DNA of 32,603 bases from an uncultured Lachnospiraceae bacterium (GTDB lineage: Bacteria; Bacillota; Clostridia; Lachnospirales; Lachnospiraceae), in assembly GCA_947626715.1 (NCBI GenBank), contig CANQTG010000020.1:1-32603 (forward strand). Direction: 5' to 3'. This document shows, one piece after another, positions 24,450-32,250 of the stretch. The position numbers and the translations under genes are program-made. How positions within the stretch are numbered: the stretch's first letter is position 1; every line of letters begins with the position of its first letter. Below the pieces are notes generated by a model. The model searched no databases. It was given only the letters and a program-made list of their open reading frames with translations, and was not told where the DNA came from.

Positions 24450-25064
24450 CTACGCGTTTTCTGTTACATTTTCTTTTGTGTCTGCGTTTTCTTCCGTATT
24501 TTTATCCATTAGGATATCCGCGATCTGCTGCAGGAGCAAATTATGGACGGATTCCACCATACCATAGTGCGGCGCGGGGACGTAGAGATTCACATCTCCC
24601 ATACCGCGGATCCGGTTGTCCTCCCGAAACCCCGTCAGCGTGACCGCCGCGCCGCCTGCCGCGCGCATTGTCCGAATCGCATTTACAATGTTCCGGGATT
24701 CTCCAGAACTGCTGATCGCGACCAGAACGTCCCCTTTTTCGGCCAGCCATTCTAGCTGTTTGCTGAAAACGGCTTCATACGTATAATCATTAGAAACGCA
24801 TGTGAGCGCGGCCTGCTCATAAAGGCTGTATGTCCTGATCCCGCCGTTTTTCATATAATCCGCCGTCATGTGCTGCGCGATCCCCGCGCTTCCTCCGTTT
24901 CCGCAGAAAAACACATGACGACGCCGCTTCCTGCATTCCCATAACAGATCGACGATATGTCCGATCCCTTCGTCATATCCAAGCTGCCTGCCGCTTCCCG
25001 TCGTAATATGCACTTCGTACAGTAAACGGATTATCTCCTGCAAATACTCGCTTGGCATTTTCAT
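24450..25064 (-). CDS. gmhA: Sedoheptulose-7-phosphate isomerase (SIS domain)
   Basis: This is a 204-residue SIS-domain isomerase with FCGNGGSAGIAQHMTADY (53-70) and ISSSGES (117-123), the two phosphosugar-binding loops of GmhA/DiaA proteins. GmhA converts sedoheptulose 7-phosphate to D-glycero-D-manno-heptose 7-phosphate, the first step of the pathway finished by the next two genes. The residue after the HMTA segment is D where many GmhA proteins have E, a common Gram-positive variant. An acidic 15-residue C-terminal tail is unusual. I chose ATG at 25064 because AAGGAG lies 7 nt upstream; GTG at 25091 overlaps the upstream gene and lacks a site. Confidence 0.87.
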   Translation of the reverse strand: MKMPSEYLQEIIRLLYEVHITTGSGRQLGYDEGIGHIVDLLWECRKRRRHVFFCGNGGSAGIAQHMTADYMKNGGIRTYSLYEQAALTCVSNDYTYEAVFSKQLEWLAEKGDVLVAISSSGESRNIVNAIRTMRAAGGAAVTLTGFREDNRIRGMGDVNLYVPAPHYGMVESVHNLLLQQIADILMDKNTEENADTKENVTENA

Positions 25065-25075
25065 CCTTACGCTCC

Positions 25076-26224
25076 TTACGTGCCGCGGCACATTTGTCTG
25101 GCTATCTCGACATGATACGGGTTCGCCTCATCGGAGCCTCCCTGACACACGCTGCAAAAGCTCGTATGACCGAGCCTGCTGTATCCCAGCTCGTATTCAA
25201 GAAGCTCCTTAGGATCAAAATCCCGACGGAAATCAAAATAGTCGTCTTCCTTTAGCTCGTATAATCCCGCTTTCACCGCCGAGCAGTTACTACAGCAGTA
25301 AAAGAATCTCCCATCCGCAAACTGTCTGCAGAACATCGCGCATTTTTCAAAATGAGCCCGCAGGCGAGTCTCGTCCTCCAGTTTCGATCCGACGACGGGG
25401 AAGCCCATATCCAGCCATTCCTCGCCCGTCCTTTTGATATCCGTCCTTACGCCCTCTGCTTCCAGCTTTTCCCGAACGGCTTCCAGCTTATTTAACGCGG
25501 GAACTGCGCGGCTGTAGTCCGAGATATCTACGGTCACTTCATCTCTCAGGCACATAGCGGCGATCTCGTCCGACGGCAGGATCGTCCCGTTCGTACCGAT
25601 CCGAATCGAACCTATCTGCTCATGATAATGTTCGTATATGTAATCGACGTATTCGATCAGGTCAGGGTGCAGGAAGCATTCCCCCCCCAACAACTTTAGC
25701 TTAAAGACATAGTCCACTTTCCCAAACAGCAGATCAATATCCTGTTTCAAAGATTCTAAGGGAGTTACCACCCTGTCCTTAAAATACGGAATATAGGCTA
25801 CGCATTTCTCACAGTTTAAGGTGCAGCGGGACGTCATGAAAATCTCGACCCTGTCGAGCTTGATCCGGCCGTACCGATATACGTCATATACCATCTGGAA
25901 TACTTCGCCTTGAAAAAATCTGTCATTCTCCCTGATCCCGGCCCGCTCAAATTCATCTCTGCAAGTCTCATAGGAAGCCCTGTCTTTATACAGGCAGATA
26001 ACGCTTCTTCCCGCCTCCCTGACCAGATCTAGGGCCTCTTTGACAGAGCCTGCGGCGTCCAGAACAGGCGGCCTATCCTGCGTCCTTCTTATGAACTCTT
26101 CCTTTTCCTTAGGATTCCCGATAAGGATCCACTTCGTCCCGGTATCCAGCATTTTCTCTGCCAATGCATCCAGTTCATGTCCTCGGTTTTTCCATACCAG
26201 ATCATGCATGGAATAATTTCTCAT
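25076..26224 (-). CDS. Radical SAM protein with N-terminal Rossmann-like extension
   Basis: This is a 382-residue radical SAM enzyme with CTLNCEKC (C134, C138, C141) and a LLGGECFLHPD glycine motif. Late cysteines (CAMFC, CCSNC, CSVC, CRG) are consistent with auxiliary clusters. About 125 residues precede the radical SAM core and include KWILIGNPKEKEEF, which may be a divergent version of the Rossmann-like module seen in the neighbours. The similarity is weak, and the YGAG loop is absent. It precedes gmhA by 11 nt, so it may act on the heptose or on the glycan that carries it. ATG at 26224 has only a poor GGCGGG site. Confidence 0.82.
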   Translation of the reverse strand: MRNYSMHDLVWKNRGHELDALAEKMLDTGTKWILIGNPKEKEEFIRRTQDRPPVLDAAGSVKEALDLVREAGRSVICLYKDRASYETCRDEFERAGIRENDRFFQGEVFQMVYDVYRYGRIKLDRVEIFMTSRCTLNCEKCVAYIPYFKDRVVTPLESLKQDIDLLFGKVDYVFKLKLLGGECFLHPDLIEYVDYIYEHYHEQIGSIRIGTNGTILPSDEIAAMCLRDEVTVDISDYSRAVPALNKLEAVREKLEAEGVRTDIKRTGEEWLDMGFPVVGSKLEDETRLRAHFEKCAMFCRQFADGRFFYCCSNCSAVKAGLYELKEDDYFDFRRDFDPKELLEYELGYSRLGHTSFCSVCQGGSDEANPYHVEIARQMCRGT

Positions 26225-26257
26225 CTGTGCGCCCGCCTTTCCAACGCTCTGCCGCCT

Positions 26258-28723
26258 CTACCAAAAATCCCGCACATCCGTGCCGCTTACGGCGGCCGGA
26301 CATTCCCGCGCAAACGCCGCGGGATATACCACGGAGAGATCCCGCTTAGCCGTCTTTTTCATGCTTTCCCAGCTCCCCTGTGCCGTCTGCGTGAGCCATT
26401 CGCCCGTATATCCGTTGATCACGCACAGCTTGCCCTCCACGGTAAGCAGATTGCACCAATATTCATTTCCATAATCGGTGACCGTCTCTCTCTTCTCCCG
26501 GGGCAGCTCCCATTCCCTGATCCGCTCCGCCGCCGTATCGATCAGGACGCTTTTATCTCCCGAATAAGCCAGCAGATAGATCACGCCGCCCTGCTCGATC
26601 CCCTTCTGAAAATACCGCTTCCCAGCGGCCGACACGGCTTTGGCATACGGCTGCATTTCTTTTGGAAACGGAAGCGACCGGACGATCCTTTCCTCTCCCA
26701 GATCATAGACATCTACCGTCTCCGTCGCATCATACGGGATCAGCCACAGCCGATCCCCCACGGAGAACAGACTGCTGTATTTCTTATTTTCGATCGGCAG
26801 TTTCCCGACTCCGCCCGTCCCCAATTCTACGGCGTACACGCTGCCGTCTAACTCCGACGGCATATAGATCACATTTTCACGCAGGGCGCCTCCATATGAG
26901 CACAGGCCGCCGGAATATTGATAGCTGTCTGCGTCTATCACGGGAATGTGCTTTATTTCCTTCGTATCTATATCGAAACAGACGATGGAATGATAAAAAT
27001 AGGGCAGTAAATACAACAGCTTCCCATCTGCGATCTTTGCCATGAACCATGACCTTACCGGCGGGGACTCCTCATCCTCTGGAAGCAAAAAGCCGAATGT
27101 CTGCAGCTTTCCGCCCTTCACATCGTATACCGCGATCTTTTCCGCCGTATGCGGGACAAAGACGACCGTATCCTGATAGGAATACGCATCCGCATACAGC
27201 TCTACCATATTCCCGTTTCCCCCGAGCTTTTCGATCCATCTGCTCTCGCACGTACAAAGATCCAGCCGGTACAGCCCGTTATTCCACATCGGGACATACC
27301 AATAGGCTCCCCCGGACTGCGCGATCGCCTCGGCCGCCGCCAGAGAATATCCGTTTTCATTTAACATATTCGGATTTTGAAGCAGCGCCCTTTTCCCAAT
27401 ACTGTGAAACAGCCACACAACGCTGCTGCCGTCCCCGTAATAAGCGTCGCTGAGTACCACCGCCCTGTCCAGATCGGCGCTGTCGTCATAGATCCCCCAG
27501 CCCTCTTCCCGATATGTGTCGCGTATCTTTTGGTATGCCTCCCACAGCTTCGGCCGCATGGATTCGATCGTCGCTTTTATTAAAGGGTGCGGGCGCCACA
27601 GTAAGACCGCCTCATTTTGATTCCTCTTAAAAAGCGCAAACACCGATTCGATCTTGCGGAGCATTCTTTCATTATATTGCAGGAGCGAGCCTACGCTGAT
27701 ATTGTAAAAGACGATCTTTTTCCAGCTTCCATCCGGTTTCTTTATGATCTTCAGCCATTCCTGCGGGATCTTCAGATCTTCCCTTCTGGTGTTCTTCAGT
27801 TTCTCTATCTTGGGCGAGCCCGTCCCCAGAAATTTTCTCTCCAAAGCCTTCCGATCCGTATGCTCTCCCGACAGACCGGCCGCCTCCGCATCCTTTTTAT
27901 ATTCGTTTATATAGATCTGCCGTATCGTTTCCGACTCTAGGATCACCTGATGGGCGTATATCGTCCCCGGCAGAAAGCAGAAATGCCGCATACCCTCGAT
28001 CTTCATCTGCTCGCTCGGGTCGATCTCCCCTAGAATGAAATAGGGGATATAGACCAGCTTTTCCGTATACGCCCGCAGCCTTTTAGCATAAAATTGAGGA
28101 TCCACGCTGGTCACATAATTAATATTATCATAAGGATTATGTATATAAATTACGTCCGGCCTGCGCTTTTCTAAATCATAATCGCCATAATAGAGAACCG
28201 GCACATCTGGGGGATACTGGTCGATCTCATAATGCATCTCTCCAAAGCTGCCGTCCGCATTTTTATCATAATAGGGGATCGGGATAACGTAGGCGTCGCA
28301 GTCCGGGTCGGCGTCAGCCGCGCGCCACACGCTCTCTAAGCTGTCCCACATACTGGCCTTATACGGGAAAAAGACGATCTCTCTCTTGACCGGGATCGCA
28401 CCAAAACAGCTCTCCGCCCTAAACAGTTTTTTCCTTAACTGTCTGTATATCTTATTGGCGGCGGCCTCCTGCCGATCTGATAAAGCCGCATGGAGCTGGT
28501 AGACCAATTCGCAATATTCCTCCAACAGGGATACCGCCGGATGTCCCTCTCCCTCCGTCTGATCGATCAGAGCGCCGATCGCGATCCCGCCGTTTTGGCA
28601 GTCCTCTAAAAGCCGCATTGCAAAGCCCCAATCGGCCTTTTCCATATACGCTTTTATCAGCTCCTGCGCTTCTTCAATTTGTCTAAGCAGTTCTTGCGCC
28701 TGCCGTTTCTGTGCTTCCCTCAT
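26258..28723 (-). CDS. CDP-glycerol glycerophosphotransferase-like GT-B protein with seven-repeat beta-propeller
   Basis: This is an 821-residue protein. Residues 1-105 are helical. Residues 110-455 look like a CDP-glycerol:poly(glycerophosphate) glycerophosphotransferase-type GT-B domain: LLWRPHPLI (374-382) and SDAYYGDGSSV (425-435, the usual S-D-Y-SS region). From about 470 to 795, seven repeats of a hydrophobic strand followed by a variable loop and a second strand ending in D can be seen (for example GAYWYVPMWNNGLYRLDL, VVFVPHTAEKIAVYDV and RLWLIPYDATETVDVYDL). Seven such units fit a seven-bladed propeller. The transferase part would add a glycerophosphate-like group; the propeller may bind the glycan. 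There is no signal peptide, so it is cytoplasmic. ATG at 28723 has a weak GGGA site. Confidence 0.72.
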   Translation of the reverse strand: MREAQKRQAQELLRQIEEAQELIKAYMEKADWGFAMRLLEDCQNGGIAIGALIDQTEGEGHPAVSLLEEYCELVYQLHAALSDRQEAAANKIYRQLRKKLFRAESCFGAIPVKREIVFFPYKASMWDSLESVWRAADADPDCDAYVIPIPYYDKNADGSFGEMHYEIDQYPPDVPVLYYGDYDLEKRRPDVIYIHNPYDNINYVTSVDPQFYAKRLRAYTEKLVYIPYFILGEIDPSEQMKIEGMRHFCFLPGTIYAHQVILESETIRQIYINEYKKDAEAAGLSGEHTDRKALERKFLGTGSPKIEKLKNTRREDLKIPQEWLKIIKKPDGSWKKIVFYNISVGSLLQYNERMLRKIESVFALFKRNQNEAVLLWRPHPLIKATIESMRPKLWEAYQKIRDTYREEGWGIYDDSADLDRAVVLSDAYYGDGSSVVWLFHSIGKRALLQNPNMLNENGYSLAAAEAIAQSGGAYWYVPMWNNGLYRLDLCTCESRWIEKLGGNGNMVELYADAYSYQDTVVFVPHTAEKIAVYDVKGGKLQTFGFLLPEDEESPPVRSWFMAKIADGKLLYLLPYFYHSIVCFDIDTKEIKHIPVIDADSYQYSGGLCSYGGALRENVIYMPSELDGSVYAVELGTGGVGKLPIENKKYSSLFSVGDRLWLIPYDATETVDVYDLGEERIVRSLPFPKEMQPYAKAVSAAGKRYFQKGIEQGGVIYLLAYSGDKSVLIDTAAERIREWELPREKRETVTDYGNEYWCNLLTVEGKLCVINGYTGEWLTQTAQGSWESMKKTAKRDLSVVYPAAFARECPAAVSGTDVRDFW

Positions 28724-28790
28724 CTACTTCCCACTCTTACGCTCCGCGCCCCGCCGTCCCGCTCACGGTTTTCTTACTCTTTACAGACGT

Positions 28791-28907
28791 TTACGAATCG
28801 ATATCCTCGCTCGCCGCCACGGCGGATACCACCGACGAAACAGCCGCCACCACCACGACCGCGATGATAATGACCAGCATACCGCCCAGCAATAACAGAA
28901 CTTCCAT
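28791..28907 (-). CDS. Small single-span membrane peptide (38 residues)
   Basis: This is a 38-codon gene with an excellent binding site: AGGAGG, 8 nt before ATG. It encodes MEVLLLLGGMLVIIIAVVVV and continues hydrophobic to about residue 31, then has a short acidic tail (SEDIDS). It should be one membrane helix. It lies directly behind a promoter (28934-28962) and 67 nt before the large GT-B/propeller gene, with no terminator in between, so it is the likely first gene of the glycan operon. I do not recognise a family. A role as a membrane anchor, regulator or toxin-like peptide cannot be chosen from the sequence. Confidence 0.6.
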   Translation of the reverse strand: MEVLLLLGGMLVIIIAVVVVAAVSSVVSAVAASEDIDS

Positions 28908-28933
28908 CCTTATATCCTCCTATCCTGTCTCCT

Positions 28934-28962
28934 ATCTTATCACAGTCCCGCGCCGCCTGCAA
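28934..28962 (-). promoter_or_regulatory. Candidate promoter at the head of the glycan operon
   Basis: On the minus strand, TTGCAG (28962-28957) and TAAGAT (28939-28934) are 17 nt apart, with TGTGA just before the -10 giving an extended -10 (TG-N). The transcript would start near 28927 and leave about 20 nt before the ATG at 28907. No other plausible promoter was noticed between here and 2106. Confidence 0.5.
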
Positions 28963-28975
28963 GATTCCGGCGCTC

Positions 28976-29015
28976 ATTTCACGCCCGTTTCCCGAATTTT
29001 ACGCCCGTTACCGAA
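28976..29015. repeat. Imperfect 20-bp tandem repeat between two operons
   Basis: Two consecutive 20-bp units (28976-28995 and 28996-29015) agree at 16 of 20 positions and share ACGCCCGTT. They cover the stop codon of the kinase-like gene and lie 14 nt upstream of the promoter -35 box at 28957-28962. They could be a regulator-binding site or a chance duplication. Confidence 0.35.
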
Positions 29016-29628
29016 AACGCACCTGCATATAGGATTTGATCTCTTCGACGCAGCGTTCCATTCCCAGCTTGCTGCTGTCCAGACACAGGTCATAATTTCT
29101 CGCGTCCGTCCATTCCCTGCCGGTATAGTGTTTATAGTAATCCGCCCGCTCCTTATCCGTTTTCTGGATAAATTTCTTTATCTCCCGATCCGGCATACTC
29201 AGCTTTTTTTTCGCCTGCTCGATACAATAATCCTCCGGCGCGTGGACGAATACGCTCAGAACATTGTCGTAATCCCGCAGCACATAGTCCGCGCAGCGTC
29301 CGATGATGATACAGGACGCCTCCTCTGCCAGTCCCTTGATGACCTTCGCCTGATAATTGAACAGATTTTCCGCAGAGGTGAAATCATCGCTGCCGGGCGG
29401 TATCAGCTGGCCCTGATAGACCTTTTTGGAGATCCTGACCAGCGGACTGTTTTTCAGCTTCTCATCCGCCCCTGCGAACAGTCCTTCATGGATCCCGCTT
29501 TCCTCGGAAGCGAATTTTAAGAGCTCTTTATCGTAATAAGGGACGCCCAGTTCCTTTGACAGCATTTCTCCGATCGTGCGGCCCCCGCTCCCGTACTGCC
29601 TTGCAATGGTAATGACCACTTTCTCCAT
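29008..29628 (-). CDS. Cytidylate kinase-like family protein
   Basis: This is a 206-residue P-loop protein of the cytidylate kinase-like family (Cytidylate_kin2 type). It starts VVITIARQYGSGGRTIGE, with the glycine-rich nucleotide-binding loop at 11-20, and has SCIIIGRCADYVL in the middle (about 105-118). Members are common in Clostridia, often next to transporters, and their substrate is not well established; CMP/dCMP phosphorylation is the default guess. ATG at 29628 has GGAGG upstream. It follows livF by 15 nt and is probably transcribed with the liv genes. No clear terminator follows, so read-through into the glycan operon is possible. Confidence 0.85.
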   Translation of the reverse strand: MEKVVITIARQYGSGGRTIGEMLSKELGVPYYDKELLKFASEESGIHEGLFAGADEKLKNSPLVRISKKVYQGQLIPPGSDDFTSAENLFNYQAKVIKGLAEEASCIIIGRCADYVLRDYDNVLSVFVHAPEDYCIEQAKKKLSMPDREIKKFIQKTDKERADYYKHYTGREWTDARNYDLCLDSSKLGMERCVEEIKSYMQVRFR

Positions 29629-29643
29629 CTGTCTCCCTCCTTA

Positions 29644-30354
29644 TCATTCTCCCAGATACGCTTTCTTTATGGAGTCATTATTCAAAAGGTCCCCGGCCTT
29701 CCCTTCCAGAACAATCCGGCCGGTCTCCAGCACATAGGCCCGATCCGCGATCGCCAGCGCCTTTTTCGCGTTCTGCTCGACCAAAAGGACCGTCGTGCCC
29801 CCGTTGCTGACCTCTTTGATGATATCAAAGATCTCGTTGACAAAGATCGGGGAAAGCCCCATCGAAGGCTCGTCCATCAATATGATCTTAGGGTGCGACA
29901 TCAGGGCGCGCCCCATCGCCAGCATCTGCTGCTCGCCTCCCGAGAGCGTCCCGGCTATCTGGTTTTTCCGTTCCTCCAGACGGGGAAAGCGCCGATAGAC
30001 CATCTGCAGCGTTTCTTCGATCTCGCCCTTATCCTTCCTTGTATATGCGCCCATACGCAGGTTTTGGATCACGGAGAGCTGCGCAAAGATACGCCGTCCC
30101 TCCGGCACATGCGCCATACCCATAGATACGATCTTATGTCCCGGCACCTTCGTGATGTCCTTTCCCTCGAACAGGACGGAGCCCTTTTTCGCCTGCAAAA
30201 GTCCCGTTATCGTATGCAACGTCGTCGTCTTGCCCGCGCCGTTCGCGCCGATCAGGGCGATGATCTCCCCTTCGTTGACCTGAAAGGAGATCCCCTTGAT
30301 CGCTTGGATCATACCGTAGTAGACCTCCAAGTCTTTTATTTCCAGCATCGCCAT
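29644..30354 (-). CDS. livF: Branched-chain amino acid ABC transporter ATP-binding protein LivF
   Basis: This is a 236-residue ABC ATPase with Walker A GANGAGKTT (36-44), the signature LSGGEQQ and Walker B IILMDEP, followed by the switch histidine region replaced by VEQN, as is typical of LivF. It pairs with LivG to drive uptake of leucine, isoleucine, valine or related amino acids through LivH/LivM. The gene order H-M-G-F is the standard one. ATG at 30354 follows GGAAAGGG; an ATG two codons later is an alternative. It lies 11 nt after the livG stop. Confidence 0.93.
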   Translation of the reverse strand: MAMLEIKDLEVYYGMIQAIKGISFQVNEGEIIALIGANGAGKTTTLHTITGLLQAKKGSVLFEGKDITKVPGHKIVSMGMAHVPEGRRIFAQLSVIQNLRMGAYTRKDKGEIEETLQMVYRRFPRLEERKNQIAGTLSGGEQQMLAMGRALMSHPKIILMDEPSMGLSPIFVNEIFDIIKEVSNGGTTVLLVEQNAKKALAIADRAYVLETGRIVLEGKAGDLLNNDSIKKAYLGE

Positions 30355-30365
30355 GCCCTTTCCTC

Positions 30366-31124
30366 CTATTCTCCCAGATACGCCGTAATGACCTGCGGAT
30401 CGTTGAGCACCCGGGACGTCTCTCCCTGCGCCAGTATCCTCCCGAAATTCAATACGGAAAGCTCCTCGCAGATACCGGACACCAGCTTCATGTCATGCTC
30501 GATCAACAGGATCGTCATATCAAAGCGGTCCCTGATCAGGCGAATGGTGTCCATCAGCTCTTTCGTCTCATTCGGATTCATGCCGGCGGCCGGTTCGTCC
30601 AACAGCAGCAGCTTGGGATTCGTCGCCAGCGCTCTGGCGATCTCCAGCTTTCTCTGCTTCCCGTAAGGCAGGTTCGAGGCCAGATAATCCGCCTCGCCGC
30701 CCAGCCCGAATACCTCCAGCAGCTCCATCGCCTTCTCGTCCATCTCTTTTTCCACCCTGCGGTAGGACGGAAGGCGGAATATGCCCGCCAGCGTGGAATA
30801 GCGGTAATTGTTATGCAGTCCGGCCTTTACGTTGTCCAGAACGGACATTCCCTTAAACAGCCGGATATTCTGAAAGGTTCTGGCGATCCCTGCCTTATTG
30901 ATATCGATCGTCCGTTTCCCGGTGATATCCTCGCCGTCTAAACGGATGATTCCTTCGTTCGGCTTATATACGCCCGTCAGCAGGTTAAATACCGTCGTCT
31001 TGCCCGCGCCGTTCGGCCCGATCAGTCCGTATAGCTGCCCCTTTTCCACATGGATATCAAAATCGTCCACGGCCCGCAGGCCGCCAAACGAGATACACAA
31101 ATTCTGTACGTCTAATAATGCCAT
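30366..31124 (-). CDS. livG: Branched-chain amino acid ABC transporter ATP-binding protein LivG
   Basis: This is a 252-residue ABC ATPase with Walker A GPNGAGKTT (36-44), ARTFQNIRLF (Q-loop region), the LivG-type signature LPYGKQRKLEIARAL in place of LSGGQ, Walker B LLLLDEP and the switch IEHDMKLV. The PYGKQR signature and AAGMNPNET segment are characteristic of LivG. ATG at 31124 has GGAGG 10 nt upstream. It is separated from livM by a 58-nt gap with a perfect stem-loop. Confidence 0.93.
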   Translation of the reverse strand: MALLDVQNLCISFGGLRAVDDFDIHVEKGQLYGLIGPNGAGKTTVFNLLTGVYKPNEGIIRLDGEDITGKRTIDINKAGIARTFQNIRLFKGMSVLDNVKAGLHNNYRYSTLAGIFRLPSYRRVEKEMDEKAMELLEVFGLGGEADYLASNLPYGKQRKLEIARALATNPKLLLLDEPAAGMNPNETKELMDTIRLIRDRFDMTILLIEHDMKLVSGICEELSVLNFGRILAQGETSRVLNDPQVITAYLGE

Positions 31125-31159
31125 CTTCTCTTATCCTCCATCACGGTATCGCCAATCGA

Positions 31160-31174
31160 CAGGCCGGCGGCCTG
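31160..31174 (-). other. Intercistronic stem-loop between livM and livG
   Basis: CAGGCC and GGCCTG form a perfect 6-bp stem with a 3-nt loop in the 58-nt gap after livM. No T-tract follows, so termination is unlikely. It may adjust mRNA stability between the permease and ATPase genes. Confidence 0.35.
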
Positions 31175-31182
31175 CGCGCACA

Positions 31183-32241
31183 TCAGGACGCCTCTTTCTT
31201 ATTCCGAAGCAGGCGTCTTAGAGAATATCTCTCCCGCAGCTCGATCGCTTTCGGGCTCCAGTTAAACAACATCATACCGATCAGCAGGATCGCATAGATC
31301 AGCATACGGTAATCGCTCAGCCCCCGCAGCAGCTCCGGCAGCAGCGTCAGTACGACCGCGGAGATAACGGATCCCCTGATATTGCCGATCCCGCCCAGCA
31401 CGACGAATACGAGGATCATGATCGACATATTATAGCCGAAATTCTTAGGCAGCGCGGTCAGGGTCGAAAGATTATGCGCATACAGCACGCCCGCCACCCC
31501 CGCGATCGAGGCGGAAAGCGTAAACGCCATGAGCTTGTATTTGGTGACGTTGATCCCGATGGACTCCGCCGCGATCCGGTTGTCGCGGATCGCCATGATC
31601 GCGCGCCCGTCCCGGGAATGGATCAGATTGAGTATCGTCAGCAGGACCAGCAGGATCAGGACGACCCCGATCGTAAAGCTCGCGTCATGCGGCGTGCCCG
31701 TGATCCCCTGCGGCCCGTTGATGATGGGCTTGCTGCCCGGCTCCAGTCCCAGCGCCATGACGTCCTTCATGGAGAAATGGAAGCCCGCGCTGTCTCTCCC
31801 GATATAGAGCACGTTCATCAGGTTTTTAATGATCTCGCCAAAGGCAAGCGTTACGATCGCCAGATAGTCGCCGCGCAGCCGCAGCACCGGGATCCCGATG
31901 ATAATGCCGAATACCGCCGCCGTAAGCGCCCCGATAACTAACGCGATCAAAAAGCGCAGCCAGTCCGGCAGCATTCCGTTCGTGCACATGGAAAAGAAAG
32001 CGCCCGAAAACGCGCCGACACACATAAAACCCGCGTGTCCCAGACTCAGCTCTCCCAAAATGCCGACCACGAGATTTAAGGAGACCGCGAGGATCACATA
32101 GATACACAGCGGCACCAAGAGCCCCTCCATCAGGCTCGATACATGTCCCGTCAAGCTCAGCAGGCTCACGAGCAGATAGGCGGCGATCACGATCGCATAC
32201 GTAATCAGATTGGTTTTCGTTGTCTTGTTCATTTTCTTCAT
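31183..32241 (-). CDS. livM: Branched-chain amino acid ABC transporter permease LivM
   Basis: This is a 352-residue integral membrane protein with multiple hydrophobic helices and the LivM family motif LVVGILGELSLGHAGFM (about 57-73). The cytoplasmic coupling region contains GRAIMAIRDNRIAAESIGIN, typical of LivH/LivM permeases. It should pair with LivH in the membrane and contact LivF/LivG. ATG at 32241 has a weak AGGGC site; an ATG at codon 4 is an alternative. It starts 9 nt after the livH stop. Substrate specificity depends on the binding protein, which lies outside the window. Confidence 0.92.
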   Translation of the reverse strand: MKKMNKTTKTNLITYAIVIAAYLLVSLLSLTGHVSSLMEGLLVPLCIYVILAVSLNLVVGILGELSLGHAGFMCVGAFSGAFFSMCTNGMLPDWLRFLIALVIGALTAAVFGIIIGIPVLRLRGDYLAIVTLAFGEIIKNLMNVLYIGRDSAGFHFSMKDVMALGLEPGSKPIINGPQGITGTPHDASFTIGVVLILLVLLTILNLIHSRDGRAIMAIRDNRIAAESIGINVTKYKLMAFTLSASIAGVAGVLYAHNLSTLTALPKNFGYNMSIMILVFVVLGGIGNIRGSVISAVVLTLLPELLRGLSDYRMLIYAILLIGMMLFNWSPKAIELRERYSLRRLLRNKKEAS

Positions 32242-32250
32242 AGCTCTGCC

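Noticed and set aside
24450-25064. DiaA (replication initiation factor) instead of GmhA
   Set aside because: Both are SIS proteins, but the immediate neighbours are the heptose kinase and the nucleotidyltransferase-phosphatase fusion, so the isomerase role is far more likely.
22203-25064. ADP-heptose (LPS core type) pathway
   Set aside because: That route uses HldE/RfaE-type kinase and cytidylyltransferase-like domains; here the kinase is GHMP-type and the nucleotidyltransferase is HddC/RmlA-like.
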